A DNA stretch of 64,000 nt from Chitinispirillaceae bacterium (GTDB lineage: Bacteria > Fibrobacterota > Chitinivibrionia > Chitinivibrionales > Chitinispirillaceae): the NCBI GenBank assembly GCA_016932075.1, contig JAFGDP010000083.1, positions 1-64,000 on the forward strand. The letters run 5' to 3'. Position 1 is the first letter of the stretch, and each line of letters opens with the position of its first letter. The translations under genes were made by a program, and so were the position numbers. Of this stretch, positions 34,739-44,534 are shown piece after piece. Below the pieces are notes generated by a model. The model made no database searches. It was not told the origin of the DNA and saw nothing but the letters and a program-made list of their open reading frames with translations.

Positions 34739-34812
34739 TGGGTGATACAGGATTTGAACCTGTGACCCCTACCATGTCAAGGTAGTACTCTAACCAACTG
34801 AGCTAATCACCC
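34739..34812 (-). tRNA. tRNA-Val (anticodon GAC)
   Basis: 74 bases on the minus strand. Acceptor stem GGGTGAT pairs with ATCACCC. D arm GCTC-AGTTGGTTA-GAGT, anticodon arm CTACC-TTGACAT-GGTAG with anticodon GAC, T arm ACAGG-TTCAAAT-CCTGT, discriminator A. The CCA end is not encoded. It lies 110 bases upstream of thrS. Confidence 0.96.
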
Positions 34813-34880
34813 GGAGAAAAACACATGGCGAATTTGAATGAAAATAAAAAAAAACAGATATATAAGTCAATGTCGTGCAT

Positions 34881-34913
34881 AAAAAAGCCCCGCACACGGC
34901 AGGGCCTTTTTTT
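34881..34913 (-). terminator. Terminator after the VWA-domain gene
   Basis: On the minus strand, AAGGCCCTGCC-GTGT-GCGGGGCTT folds with one bulge and is followed by TTTTTT. It lies 22 bases past the stop of the VWA-domain gene. The A-run on the other side would allow weak bidirectional use. Confidence 0.7.
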
Positions 34914-34934
34914 CGCACAGTGAATTCGCCCGTG

Positions 34935-37622
34935 TTATCCTTGGAAGCCTATAATCGATACGGTCCGGATGTCCTTGATTTTGGACTCGGGCGGATAATC
35001 GATATAGACCACCGCACGGTAAACACCCGGGGCGACCCGCATGCCTTTCTGGTTAATGCCGTTCCAGAAGAGGTTGATACCAGCTCCCGGTTGACGATCC
35101 TCAGGCCTCAGCAGGCTGAGCACATCTTCCTTTTTGAGCCACGCAACGGAGTTGCCGGCGACATCATAGACCTTGACGGTAAGGTCAACTTTTCCTGTCG
35201 GCGGAATCTTGATTCCTTTGATGGAAATAATGGTTCCGTTCGGTCCGACAATATCCCTTATCCGGCTCGTGTCGTTCGGGCGGATCACTTCAATACCGAT
35301 ATTCGTTCCGCCGATCGTGATTTTCGTCGCAATCGCAGGATTGGGAATGGTCCTGATGATGGTAATGGTTTCCACTTCGACCTGGACTTTTCTGTTATTC
35401 GCTTTGGGAAAATTCCCCCGCGTATCCCGCAAAAGCAAACTCGAGGCATTGACGTTCATCCAGTTTCGAGAGGTAAGATCTTGATTATTACTCATGCTGA
35501 AATAGAGAATGCTGTCATTTACTATTCTGGTAAAGCCGGAAATGCCTTGTATCAGCTGGTCCTCAGACACATCGGTATTGCCCACCCATACTCGGAATGT
35601 TGCGGAAGGGTTGTTGCTGATAGGAAACAGGCCGCCTGAAGGGTTTTTGATCTTTTCGCTGAACATCACTCGTACCGTGTCCTTGGTCCGATCGTTGGCG
35701 TCCACTACCAGCTTGATTATCCGGTATATGACGGGCGCGCAGCCGTCCTTGCAGGTTATCGTCATATTGGTAACACGGTTGATAAGATTGGTTGTGACGG
35801 TCGGGGTCCAGGAGGTCTGGAGCGGCGATGTCTGGAGGGCGGCTCCCGTTGGTTCGGCTATGGCAAGGTTGTAAATACGATTATTGCCACCCTGCACCGG
35901 TGCGACGCTTGTTACCGTAAGGGTGGTTGAGCCGAACCGCACAACAAAATTGCCCGTCGCGCCAGAGGGAATGCTGGCTTCACGGTCCAGATGGAGTTCA
36001 ATGCGGTCGATGAATCCGTTGCCGTCATCGTCGCGCGTAATGGCGCTGTCCATGATGGCGTCCGGAATGATTCGTATCGGGACCGTTATGCGGATCGTAT
36101 CGAGCGGCAGTTTCGGCGCTTCATTGTTTCTGAACACGGCGACAAGCGTATCGCTGGCAGCGTGCTCCAGCACCTGGTTCATTGGATTTGCGCTGGCGGC
36201 AACCGCCCGGTTGACCCTGCCGGTAAAGAAGTTCCCGGTGCCCCTCGCACATTTTATTACTTCCCGGTCTCTGACCGATGAGTTGGTGTTCAGGAGCTCT
36301 ATGCTGATGTCGGTGTAGTTGTAAAGGGCGGTCATCGGATCAAATTCGAACCGCAGCACGATGGACGTATGCGTTTCATTGATCGTGGTGAGGTCGGCCC
36401 CGTTGGTGTCCTGGACCGCAATGTCACGGTCCCAGAGCCATACTTGGTACGGAGATCGCCAGTTTCCCAGTCCCGCCTGCCGCTGGACTTCGAAGCTGAT
36501 ATCATGAATCGTGTCGCCTGCGGGCCGTGGATACCGGATCAGGTAGTTGAATGGCGTTATATCGCCGATGAGCGGGAACACGCTGGGGAAGGTGAAAGAT
36601 CTGCTGGTAGAATCCCAATTCGGGATGGTTTGGGAGCTGACGGTGATTGCCTTTGGATAGGAAGGGCGGGGGATTCCAATTGACGCATAAATGCTGTCCC
36701 TAACAAATGACATGAGCGCGTCAAAGTTGGTAACCTGAAAAGGCCATATGTTGCTTTTGGGATTTGTTAGAGAAAAATTATTTGTGCGAATATTGTTTGT
36801 CATCGTCACCAGGTTGGCGGGGGTGGTACCGGTGCTGGTAAAAAAGAGCGTGAAGGTCGTGGGGCAGCTATCCCCCCGGGTATAAGCGTCGCCACCGGCA
36901 GTGTGCTCGCCGTCGGATAAAAATATTATATATTTGCTCGCATTTTGCCGCGCGGACGCCTTAAGCAGCTGTTTTGCCGCCTCAAAAGCGAGCGTGATAT
37001 TGGTTCCCTCCTGCGGCCAGGTTGAAGGTCGGTTTAAAAGCTCCTTATACGGCAGCCCATTTGGGGAGAGCGTATCCGCCACTTGGAGATAGGCCCTGAG
37101 AAGATCGAGACCGTAAACGCTTCCATACAACTGATTCAGTATTTTAAGCGACATGAAACCGTCGTTTCGGGCAGTGCCTTGATACTGGCCGAAAATATCC
37201 GGATGGTCGTTGTAAAGAAAATGAAGTCCGTTTTTGAAAACAACGTATCCGATTTCGGCGGTCGGAAATTTAAGAAAGATGGTATCCATCAACGCTGAGG
37301 TTACCTGGAACCGGTATCCATGCGGGTCGTTTATTCCGGCTTGATAGGACATGCTGGTCGAGTGGTCGATAACAAAGCATATTGCCGGCGTGTCGACGAT
37401 GGAGTCAGTGTAGATAGTGTTGCTTACGTACACTTGTTCCGCCATGGCAACCATGGAGTCGCTGACCGTTATGGTGGTAGAAAGAGATTCCGGTGTTGCA
37501 CGGTTGCTGAATTTTCCCACCATGCGGGCGGAAAGGGAACTCATAACGAACGATAACAGCAGGACCATCGTAACTGCAGCCCATGTGCCTTGTTTTAAGC
37601 CGGTTCTTGCTGGATTAAACAT
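34935..37622 (-). CDS. Secreted von Willebrand A-domain protein with FlgD-like C-terminus
   Basis: 895 residues from ATG 37622, which has AAGGGG upstream and gives a signal peptide (TMVLLLSFVMSSLSA). The VWA domain (about 80-320) has FVIDHSTSM, whose DHSTS forms the metal-ion adhesion (MIDAS) core, followed by EGTNITLAFEAAKQLL and YIIFLSDGEHTAG. Several beta-sandwich regions follow, including an EF-hand-like RDDDGNGFIDRIEL (about 570). The C-terminus (INLFWNGINQKGMRVAPGVY) is the FlgD-like Ig domain often used for surface attachment in Fibrobacterota and relatives. Probably a surface adhesin or matrix-binding protein; the ligand is unknown. Monocistronic, with its own terminator. Confidence 0.8.
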   Translation of the reverse strand: MFNPARTGLKQGTWAAVTMVLLLSFVMSSLSARMVGKFSNRATPESLSTTITVSDSMVAMAEQVYVSNTIYTDSIVDTPAICFVIDHSTSMSYQAGINDPHGYRFQVTSALMDTIFLKFPTAEIGYVVFKNGLHFLYNDHPDIFGQYQGTARNDGFMSLKILNQLYGSVYGLDLLRAYLQVADTLSPNGLPYKELLNRPSTWPQEGTNITLAFEAAKQLLKASARQNASKYIIFLSDGEHTAGGDAYTRGDSCPTTFTLFFTSTGTTPANLVTMTNNIRTNNFSLTNPKSNIWPFQVTNFDALMSFVRDSIYASIGIPRPSYPKAITVSSQTIPNWDSTSRSFTFPSVFPLIGDITPFNYLIRYPRPAGDTIHDISFEVQRQAGLGNWRSPYQVWLWDRDIAVQDTNGADLTTINETHTSIVLRFEFDPMTALYNYTDISIELLNTNSSVRDREVIKCARGTGNFFTGRVNRAVAASANPMNQVLEHAASDTLVAVFRNNEAPKLPLDTIRITVPIRIIPDAIMDSAITRDDDGNGFIDRIELHLDREASIPSGATGNFVVRFGSTTLTVTSVAPVQGGNNRIYNLAIAEPTGAALQTSPLQTSWTPTVTTNLINRVTNMTITCKDGCAPVIYRIIKLVVDANDRTKDTVRVMFSEKIKNPSGGLFPISNNPSATFRVWVGNTDVSEDQLIQGISGFTRIVNDSILYFSMSNNQDLTSRNWMNVNASSLLLRDTRGNFPKANNRKVQVEVETITIIRTIPNPAIATKITIGGTNIGIEVIRPNDTSRIRDIVGPNGTIISIKGIKIPPTGKVDLTVKVYDVAGNSVAWLKKEDVLSLLRPEDRQPGAGINLFWNGINQKGMRVAPGVYRAVVYIDYPPESKIKDIRTVSIIGFQG

Positions 37623-37850
37623 ATTTCCGCCCCTTTCGCGAAAAAAGGAAATGATATGGTTTTCTTTGTTATGCTTCCGGAATATAAAAAATGGCAATAA
37701 TCGATGAATAGAACGATTAAATACACGGTTACTTTATGAGTTGCGATAAAATACACACACCCGGGACGACCATTTAAGTTCAAAAATAATATAAATATTT
37801 TATTCGGGCTTTGCATAATTTATTTGGTCCTGCTTATAGTATAATAAATC

Positions 37851-37875
37851 GGCCTTCCCGATTAACGGGAAGGCC
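37851..37875 (-). terminator. Terminator after nifJ
   Basis: GGCCTTCCCG (37851-37860) pairs perfectly with CGGGAAGGCC (37866-37875) around a 5-base loop. It is 40 bases past the nifJ stop. The tract after it on the minus strand (GATTTATTATA) is A+T-rich. Confidence 0.65.
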
Positions 37876-37884
37876 AAAATAAGT

Positions 37885-37900
37885 GTAAACAATTGTTTAC
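37885..37900. promoter_or_regulatory. 16-bp perfect palindrome GTAAACAATTGTTTAC
   Basis: A perfect inverted repeat between the nifJ stop and its terminator. The GTAAAC half-site recurs in the 7-bp inverted repeat at 60919-60936. It could bind a regulator, or form a small hairpin in the nifJ 3' untranslated region. Confidence 0.35.
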
Positions 37901-37914
37901 GTCTGTTTTTCCGC

Positions 37915-40900
37915 TTACGATCCAGCTGCGAGCTGCTTGAGCATCTTGAACCGCTCCGTCACGACCTTTTGCGCATGATCAACAAGCTGTTTGGAGACCT
38001 CGGGATGTGCCCTTTGAAGCATGCGGTAACGGTTCTCCTGATAGACATAGTCGGAAAGCGGAATTGTCGGGTCCTTTGAATCGAGCTGCAACGGATTTTT
38101 CCCTTGTGCAGCCAGGTCCGGATTATAGCGGTACAACGGCCAGTGACCGGATTCAACGGCCCGTTTCTGCGTTTCATTGCCTTCTACCATATCAATACCG
38201 TGGTTGATACAGTGGGCATAGGCAAGGATAAGGGATGGGCCGTTATAGTTTTCCGCTTCAATAAAAGCCCTTACCGCCTGCTGTTGGTTTGCACCCATGG
38301 CCACTTTCGCCACATAAATGTAGCCATAGGTCATGGCCATCATGCCCATGTCTTTTTTGACCGTCGGTTTTCCGCCGGCCGCGAATTTCGCGACCGCACC
38401 CATGGGCGTGGATTTGGACGACTGCCCTCCGGTGTTGGAGTACACTTCGGTGTCAAGCACCAGGATATTGAGGTTTCTGCCCGCAGCGAGGACATGGTCA
38501 AGGCCGCCGTATCCGATGTCGTAGGCCCAGCCGTCTCCGCCAAAAGCCCACACCGATTTCTTGACCAGGTAATCAAGTAACTGTGCAAGCTCTTTGCACA
38601 GGACCGACGATGACGCGTTGAGCTCCTCTCTGGCTTTATCCACACGGCTGCGTTGCCGTTCGATTGTTTCCTGAGTCGACTGGTCAGCATTGACGATTTC
38701 GCCAAGAAGCGTTTTAAGCCCGGCGCTGCATGAGCCGTCTGCCGCGATGCGGGCCGCCAGCTCTTGCGCATACGCGTTGAACTTATCGACCGCAAGGCGG
38801 AGACCGAACGCCACTTCAGCGGTATCCTCGAAGAGCGAATTGTTCCATGCAGGACCGCGGCCGTCGCTGCGGGTGCAATACGGAGTGGTTGGCAGGTTGC
38901 CGCCGTAGATTGATGAGCAGCCGGTCGCGTTGGCGATGAGCGCGCGGTCGCCGAAGAGCTGGGAAACCAGTTTGACGTACGGTGTTTCGCCGCAGCCTGC
39001 GCACGCGCCGCTGAACTCAAAGAGGGGCTGGACGAACTGGCTGCCTTTGACCGAAGTGAGGTTGCAGCATTTCGGATCGGTGTTGGGCAGGGTGAGAAAA
39101 AACGCCCAGTTTTGTGCCTCCTGCTCACGCAGCGGGGTCTGCGGTTGCATGATGATCGCATCGCCCTTGCCCCGTGTCGGACAGTACCGCACGCACACGC
39201 CGCAGCCGGTGCAGTCTTCAGGCGCCACCTGCAAGGTGTATTTGAGACCGGCAAGCTCTTTTCCCTTGGCATCGGCCGATTTGAAGGCCGGCGGTGCGTT
39301 GCCGAGATACGAGGGGTCGTATGCTTTGGGGCGGATGCAACCGTGTGGACACAAGAGCGAACAGCGGTGGCACTGGATACAGGTCGCCGGGTTCCATACC
39401 GGAATGTTGACTGCGATGTTCCGCTTTTCATACCGCGTGGTGGCGGTCGGCCACGTCCCGTCAACAGGTATGCGAGATACCGGGAGCAGCTCGCCTTCCT
39501 GTTTTATTATCGCGGCGGTTACCGTCTGCACGAACTCCGGGGCGTCATCCGGCACCACGGTTATGGGCTTGACCGGATTGGTCGGTCCGGCCGGAACCGT
39601 CACCTCCTGTATACCGGCGATGCCTTTTTCGATGCACGCGATGTTTTTGTTGACAATGGCGTCGCCTTTTTTTCCGTAGGTTTTCTTAATGGCGTATTTG
39701 ATGGAATCGATGGCAAGGTTGTCGTCAATAACGCCTGAGATCTTGAAAAAGGCGGTCTGCATAATGGTGTTGATGCGCGGTCCCAGGCCGATGCCCTGCG
39801 CAATACCGATGGCGTCGATGACGAAAAAATTGAGCTTTTTTTCGATAATCTGCTTCTGCACAAAACCGGGCAGTTTTTCCCATACGGTTTCGGCGCTGAA
39901 TTCGGACGTCAACAGGAAATAGCCGCCTTCTTGCAGGTTGTCAAGCATGTTGTATTTTTCGAGAAACGAAAAATTGTGGCAGGCGATGAAATTCGCCTTG
40001 CTGATCAGGTAGGGCCTGCGGATCGGGTTTTTTCCGAACCTGAGATGCGATACCGTTATTGACCCCGCTTTTCGTGAATCATACACGAAATATCCCTGCG
40101 CAAAGTTTTCCGTTTCGTCGGCGATGATTTTCATGCTGTTTTTATTGGCGCTGACCGTGCCGTCGGAGCCGAGTCCGTAAAACAGCGCGCGGAACACATC
40201 GTCCTTTTCGATCGTAAATGACCGGTCGAACGGGAGCGATGTGCCGGTCACATCATCGTTAATACCGGCCACGAAATGGTTTTTCGGTTTTGATGAGCCC
40301 AGGTTGTCGAATACGGCCTTGACCATGGCAGGGGTGAATTCGAACGACCCGAGGCCGTACCGTCCGCCGATAATGACCGGGTTCCTGCTGAAGGGGGCGT
40401 TTCCGTTCGCCAGGGCTTCATCGATCGCGACCCGTATGTCTTCATACAATGGCTCTCCGATGGAACCGGGTTCCTTGGTCCGGTCGAGCACCGCGATGTT
40501 CTTTATGGTCTTCGGCAGTGCGGCAATCATCGCTGCTGCATCGAACGGCCGATAGAGCCGGACCTTGAGCAGGCCGACCTTTGCGCCCTGGGCAGTAAGA
40601 TAATCAACTGTTTCGTGAACCGTGTCGCACCCGGAACCCATGGCGACAATCACGCTGGTCGCGTCAGGGGCGCCGACGTAATCAAAAAGATGGTACTGGC
40701 GGCCCGTGATGGCGGCAAAGGCGTCCATGCGTTTCTGAACGATACCGGGACATTGCAGATACCAGGCGTTCACGGTTTCACGTCCTTGAAAATAGACGTC
40801 AGGATTCTGCGCCGTCCCCTTGAGGGTGGGACGGTCCGGGGTCATGGCGCGGCTGCGGTGGGCATTAACGAACGACTGGTCGATCATCGCACGCATGTCA

Positions 40901-41466
40901 TCAAAAGAGAGCTCTTCGATTTTCTGTAATTCGTGCGACGTGCGGAATCCGTCAAAAAAATGGATAAATGGAATACGGGACTCCAGCGTGGCGCTGTGTG
41001 CAATAAGCGCCAGGTCCATGACTTCCTGAACATTGGTTGATGATAGCAGGGCAAATCCGGTCTGCCTGACCGCCATGACGTCGCTGTGGTCGCCGAAGAT
41101 CGAAAGCGCCTGGCAGGCCAGCGAGCGGGCTGAAACATGGAACACCGTGGGGGTAAGCTCACCCGCAATTTTATACATGCTCGGAATCATGAGCAGCAGC
41201 CCCTGGGAAGCGGTAAAGGTCGTCGTCAGCGCGCCGCCGCATAAGGATCCATGGAGCGCGCCAACAGCGCCTCCTTCTGATTGCAATTCTGACACGACCG
41301 GCACGGTTCCCCAGATGTTTTTCTGGCCCGCGGCGGTTTTTTCATCACATATTTCGCCCATCGGTGACGATGGCGTAATCGGGTAGATGGCAATAACGTC
41401 GTTAACAGCATGGGCGACATGGGCGACCGCCGAGTTGCCGTCATGTGGTACTCTGGGACGTGACAT
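37915..41466 (-). CDS. nifJ: Pyruvate:ferredoxin (flavodoxin) oxidoreductase
   Basis: Oxidises pyruvate to acetyl-CoA and CO2 with reduction of ferredoxin, the central step of anaerobic pyruvate use. The single 1183-residue chain has all domains: domain I with YPITPSSPMGE, domain II, the two-cluster ferredoxin-like insert (CIQCHRCSLLCPHGCIRP and CTGCGVCVRYCPTRGKGDA), the FSGACAGCGETPYVKL cluster-ligand region, and the TPP domain (NATGCSSIYGGNLPTTPY, FGGDGWAYDIGYGGLDHV, LDTEVYSNTGGQSSKSTPMG). AGGAG lies seven bases before the ATG. Monocistronic, ending at a terminator. Confidence 0.98.
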   Translation of the reverse strand: MSRPRVPHDGNSAVAHVAHAVNDVIAIYPITPSSPMGEICDEKTAAGQKNIWGTVPVVSELQSEGGAVGALHGSLCGGALTTTFTASQGLLLMIPSMYKIAGELTPTVFHVSARSLACQALSIFGDHSDVMAVRQTGFALLSSTNVQEVMDLALIAHSATLESRIPFIHFFDGFRTSHELQKIEELSFDDMRAMIDQSFVNAHRSRAMTPDRPTLKGTAQNPDVYFQGRETVNAWYLQCPGIVQKRMDAFAAITGRQYHLFDYVGAPDATSVIVAMGSGCDTVHETVDYLTAQGAKVGLLKVRLYRPFDAAAMIAALPKTIKNIAVLDRTKEPGSIGEPLYEDIRVAIDEALANGNAPFSRNPVIIGGRYGLGSFEFTPAMVKAVFDNLGSSKPKNHFVAGINDDVTGTSLPFDRSFTIEKDDVFRALFYGLGSDGTVSANKNSMKIIADETENFAQGYFVYDSRKAGSITVSHLRFGKNPIRRPYLISKANFIACHNFSFLEKYNMLDNLQEGGYFLLTSEFSAETVWEKLPGFVQKQIIEKKLNFFVIDAIGIAQGIGLGPRINTIMQTAFFKISGVIDDNLAIDSIKYAIKKTYGKKGDAIVNKNIACIEKGIAGIQEVTVPAGPTNPVKPITVVPDDAPEFVQTVTAAIIKQEGELLPVSRIPVDGTWPTATTRYEKRNIAVNIPVWNPATCIQCHRCSLLCPHGCIRPKAYDPSYLGNAPPAFKSADAKGKELAGLKYTLQVAPEDCTGCGVCVRYCPTRGKGDAIIMQPQTPLREQEAQNWAFFLTLPNTDPKCCNLTSVKGSQFVQPLFEFSGACAGCGETPYVKLVSQLFGDRALIANATGCSSIYGGNLPTTPYCTRSDGRGPAWNNSLFEDTAEVAFGLRLAVDKFNAYAQELAARIAADGSCSAGLKTLLGEIVNADQSTQETIERQRSRVDKAREELNASSSVLCKELAQLLDYLVKKSVWAFGGDGWAYDIGYGGLDHVLAAGRNLNILVLDTEVYSNTGGQSSKSTPMGAVAKFAAGGKPTVKKDMGMMAMTYGYIYVAKVAMGANQQQAVRAFIEAENYNGPSLILAYAHCINHGIDMVEGNETQKRAVESGHWPLYRYNPDLAAQGKNPLQLDSKDPTIPLSDYVYQENRYRMLQRAHPEVSKQLVDHAQKVVTERFKMLKQLAAGS

Positions 41467-41700
41467 ACGTTAGCTCCTGGATCTTAGTACAAAACAGGCA
41501 CGATGGCTTGAGAAAAGATTTTTAAAATACATTTTTCCAATGCTGGTTTTCAATGCATGCGATGCCATTATGCTGGAGCACGCTGATGCTTATGCGTTTC
41601 CTGTTGCGTCTGAGAAGCGTACAAACGAATCGTCGACACCGGGCGTGATCCTCGAAAGGCGCTGGCGCCTCTTCGCGGACAAGTCGGGCAATAAGCGCTG

Positions 41701-42330
41701 TCATGCATCATGCGGACGGCTTCCCGCCGGGCGCTTGACATGCTTCACGATAAAGTAAACGAGGCCGCATGCCAGCAGGATCAGCACGATGATATCGACG
41801 ATCCTGCTGTATGCCATGACCGTTTCCCAGTTTTTCCTGAGGTGAAAACCGCACGCGGTGAGGAAGGCGTTCCAGAGCCCGGCGCCGATGACCGTGTACA
41901 GGGAAAATTTGATAATATTCATCCTTCCGGTCCCGGCAGGGATCGAGACAAGGTGACGGACGACCGGAATGAACCTGCAGATAAGAATCGTGATGTCGCC
42001 CCGTTTTTGAAAAAACCTTTCCGTTGCAGCAAGATCGTCATGGTTCAGGAGAAAAAACCTGCCGAATCGGGCAATGAATGGTTTGCCTCCGTAAAGGCCG
42101 ATCCAGTAGGAGAGGAGCGAACCCGCAATGCTTCCGCCGGTGCTGAATACGATCACCATGGTAAAAGTGAATCGGCCTTCGGCAATGAGGAACCCGGCGA
42201 ACGGCATGACCGCCTCGCTGGGAACCGGAAACACCATGCTTTCCATGGTCATAAGCACGAATACGCTTGCATACCCGGTCGTATCGATAAATGCCGTAAT
42301 ATATCCGGCAAGGAATTCCGTTACACCCAT
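41701..42330 (-). CDS. DedA-family membrane protein
   Basis: 209 residues with a VTT (DedA) fold: ESMVFPVPSEAVMPFAGFLI, GSLLSYWIGLYGGKPF, the conserved loop FFQKRGDITILICRFIPVVR, SIPAGTGRMNIIKFSLYTVI, and C-terminal membrane segments. DedA proteins act in membrane homeostasis; some flip undecaprenyl phosphate or phospholipids. The ATG lies inside the last codons of pcm (10-base overlap), so the two are cotranslated. Confidence 0.9.
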   Translation of the reverse strand: MGVTEFLAGYITAFIDTTGYASVFVLMTMESMVFPVPSEAVMPFAGFLIAEGRFTFTMVIVFSTGGSIAGSLLSYWIGLYGGKPFIARFGRFFLLNHDDLAATERFFQKRGDITILICRFIPVVRHLVSIPAGTGRMNIIKFSLYTVIGAGLWNAFLTACGFHLRKNWETVMAYSRIVDIIVLILLACGLVYFIVKHVKRPAGSRPHDA

Positions 42331-42989
42331 GGGTGGTTGCTCTCCTCATTCCAGCCGTGCTTGCCGATAAGCGGGACAAACACAACGCCGCATTCGGTCT
42401 GTTTTTCTATGCCCTTCTCATTATTAATGTAAATGCTGAGTTCCTGGTGAAACCGGTCGCCGACCGGGATGATCATACGACCATGCAAGGCAAGCTGGTC
42501 AAGAAGCACGTCCGGAACCACCGGAGCGGCGGCAGTGACCAGAATACGGTCGAAAGGGGCGTGCTGCACCCATCCGGTGGTACCGTCGCCTTGCTTGAAC
42601 GCGATGTTCTGATACCCCATATCGCGGAGCCGTTTCCGTGAAACATCGGCAAGTTCGCGCTGTCGCTCGATGGTATAAACGCGGCGTGAGAACTGGGCCA
42701 GGATTGCTGTCTGGAACCCTGATCCGGTGCCGATTTCAAGAATTTTATCGTCCCGCCCGAGGGACAGACGTTCAGTCATGAGCGCGACCACATAGGGTTG
42801 CGAGATGGTCTGGCCATATCCGATGGGGAGGGCGTTATCGTCATACGCCTGGGCGTACATTGCGCCGTCGACGAAAAGATGGCGGGGTACTCTGCGAAAT
42901 GCATCGAGGACCCGCTGGTCGGAAATGCCCTTTGCGACAAGTGTTTTAATGAGCCGCTCGCCGGCGATCTGTGGATTGAGATGGTTCAT
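42321..42989 (-). CDS. pcm: Protein-L-isoaspartate O-methyltransferase
   Basis: 222 residues. Substrate region VPRHLFVDGAMYAQAYDDNA then LPIGYGQTISQPYVVALMTE, SAM-binding motif ILEIGTGSGFQTAILAQFS, VYTIERQRELADVSRKRL, and FDRILVTAAAPVVPDVLLDQ. It methylates isoaspartyl residues in aged proteins so they can be repaired. The Shine-Dalgarno is weak. It is followed by the DedA gene with overlapping ends. Confidence 0.95.
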   Translation of the reverse strand: MNHLNPQIAGERLIKTLVAKGISDQRVLDAFRRVPRHLFVDGAMYAQAYDDNALPIGYGQTISQPYVVALMTERLSLGRDDKILEIGTGSGFQTAILAQFSRRVYTIERQRELADVSRKRLRDMGYQNIAFKQGDGTTGWVQHAPFDRILVTAAAPVVPDVLLDQLALHGRMIIPVGDRFHQELSIYINNEKGIEKQTECGVVFVPLIGKHGWNEESNHPWV

Positions 42990-43013
42990 GTTGTCAAAAA
43001 AAGCGATGTGCTT

Positions 43014-43730
43014 CTACGGGGAATCCCTCCGTGTTTCCTTGAGAAGCCTCCATACGCCAACCATCGCTCTCATCCAACGAAGCGTGTCGGCGAGATGCGC
43101 GATGTGGCTTCCGGACCTGAAATATAATGTCTGCACCTCAATGAAGCGGACGGGAAAACCGGCGCGAACCGCCTTAATAATGACCTCGGATTCCATTTCA
43201 AATTTGGGACAGGTGGTCGTTATGGTTTTAAGCAGTTCGGCCGTATACAGACGGTACCCGCACTGGCTGTCGGGTATCGGTGTGCCGCATAAGCGAGAGA
43301 GTATCCAGGAGGTAAGGGTATTCGAAACAATACGGGCCAGGGGCATGGCGCCTGGTGAAAAATTCCGTTTGCCTATGTACAGTCCGGCATCCTGATCTTC
43401 GTGAAAAAATGCGACAAAGCGTGGCAGGTCCGAAGCAGCGTGTTGCCCGTCAGCATCCAGGGTAATGATCGCCCGGGCCCCGCGTTCAAGGAGGTATAAA
43501 AATCCTGTTCGCAGGGCTGCGCCCTTCCCCTTATTTTCAGGATGCCGCAGGCAAACAATAGTGGATTGCCTGCATAGCGCGGTCGTCGCATCTTTTGATC
43601 CGTCATCAACGACGACAAGGTTTGCTGAAGGTACCGTGTCCAATACCTCAGGCAGAAGAATGGAGAGACTGGCGGCTGCTTCATATGCAGGAATAAGGAC
43701 ATGGATATCGCCGGGCCATACGGTCGTCAT
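43014..43730 (-). CDS. Family 2 glycosyltransferase (dolichyl-phosphate-sugar synthase type)
   Basis: 238 residues from ATG 43730, which overlaps the acyltransferase stop by four bases (ATGA); the frame upstream is shadow sequence. GT-A motifs: HVLIPAYEAAASLSILLPEV, LVVVDDGSKDAT, NKGKGAALRTGF, ITLDADGQH (DxD metal site), IPDSQCGYRLY, and FEMESEVIIKAVRAGFPVRF. It should transfer a sugar from a nucleotide donor to a lipid phosphate on the cytoplasmic face of the membrane. Coupling to an acyltransferase suggests a glycolipid or envelope polysaccharide pathway. Confidence 0.9.
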   Translation of the reverse strand: MTTVWPGDIHVLIPAYEAAASLSILLPEVLDTVPSANLVVVDDGSKDATTALCRQSTIVCLRHPENKGKGAALRTGFLYLLERGARAIITLDADGQHAASDLPRFVAFFHEDQDAGLYIGKRNFSPGAMPLARIVSNTLTSWILSRLCGTPIPDSQCGYRLYTAELLKTITTTCPKFEMESEVIIKAVRAGFPVRFIEVQTLYFRSGSHIAHLADTLRWMRAMVGVWRLLKETRRDSP

Positions 43731-44362
43731 AATGAGGCAAGGGCCTTCTGGATGCGATTGACAAGATGCTCCCCGGGATGTGGTTCTTTTGTACTGAGTT
43801 GCGGGTATACCGGTTCCCCGATTTTTATCGTAATAGGCGTGAACGGCATCGGGATGCTGAACCGGTCCCATGAACGTAACCGCCACGCCATCCGGGCAAC
43901 AGCTGCGACCGGAATCACGGGCGCGCCGGCAATAAGCGCGAGGTGGGCGATTCCTGGTTTGGCCTGTTCGCGAGGTCCGTGAGGACCGTCCGGCGTCATG
44001 ACGATGTTCGCTCCGTTGCGGAGCTCTCGCGCGCAGGCGCGAAGGGCGAGCATTCCTCCGTGGCTTGATGACCCGTGGATGACGGCATGCCCCCAGCGTT
44101 GAGCAACCGCCGCCGCCCGTTTGCCATCGGTGCTTTCGGATACAACGGCACTTTTGCCGGTATTACGGAAGTAAAATGCAAGCGGCAGAAGGTGCGCGTG
44201 CCAGAATACATACAGACGCCCCTGGTTCTTATCATTAAAAGGATCGAGCCTTTGAGGATCCGAAAGGGAAATTTGCCAGGTGCGGCCAAGCATCTCACCG
44301 GCAATAAAAATCGTCCTGCTGACTTTGTCTAGTGGAATTTTTTTGGCCATACGGTTTCCCAT
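43727..44362 (-). CDS. Lysophospholipid acyltransferase family protein (DUF374 type)
   Basis: 211 residues. The acyltransferase HxxxxD-like region is FWHAHLLPLAFYFR, followed by SESTDGKRAAAVAQRWG, VIHGSSSHGGMLALRAC, VMTPDGPHGPREQAKPGIAH, and APVIPVAAVARMAWRLRSWD, the DUF374/lipid A-type acyltransferase pattern. It probably acylates a lipid A or phospholipid precursor at the inner membrane. The ATG at 44362 has no clear ribosome binding site; ATG 44350 (MAKKIPLDKVS), behind GGGAAA, is an alternative. Confidence 0.85.
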   Translation of the reverse strand: MGNRMAKKIPLDKVSRTIFIAGEMLGRTWQISLSDPQRLDPFNDKNQGRLYVFWHAHLLPLAFYFRNTGKSAVVSESTDGKRAAAVAQRWGHAVIHGSSSHGGMLALRACARELRNGANIVMTPDGPHGPREQAKPGIAHLALIAGAPVIPVAAVARMAWRLRSWDRFSIPMPFTPITIKIGEPVYPQLSTKEPHPGEHLVNRIQKALASL

Positions 44363-44534
44363 GTCAGAAAAAAAAATATATCGGGCGCGGAAATAATACG
44401 GTTTACTTGACTTTTATCCTTGGAATTGCGATTTTATCGTATGCACAAATACTTGTCTATAATCGTAAGGATTATCTGAAGAAGGTGATGACACTGGATC
44501 AGGTAGGTTATTTACACCATTATGGGAGGTTGCA

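Noticed and set aside
34629..34775. Longer thrS start at 34775
   Set aside because: The extra 49 codons would run into the tRNA-Val gene, and the standard ThrRS N-terminus begins at 34628.
38340..39464. 374-codon minus-strand ORF
   Set aside because: Another frame of nifJ. The nifJ frame holds all cluster and TPP motifs.
41522..41704. 60-codon minus-strand ORF between nifJ and the DedA gene
   Set aside because: Arg-rich, no ribosome binding site, overlaps the DedA stop. No support as a gene.
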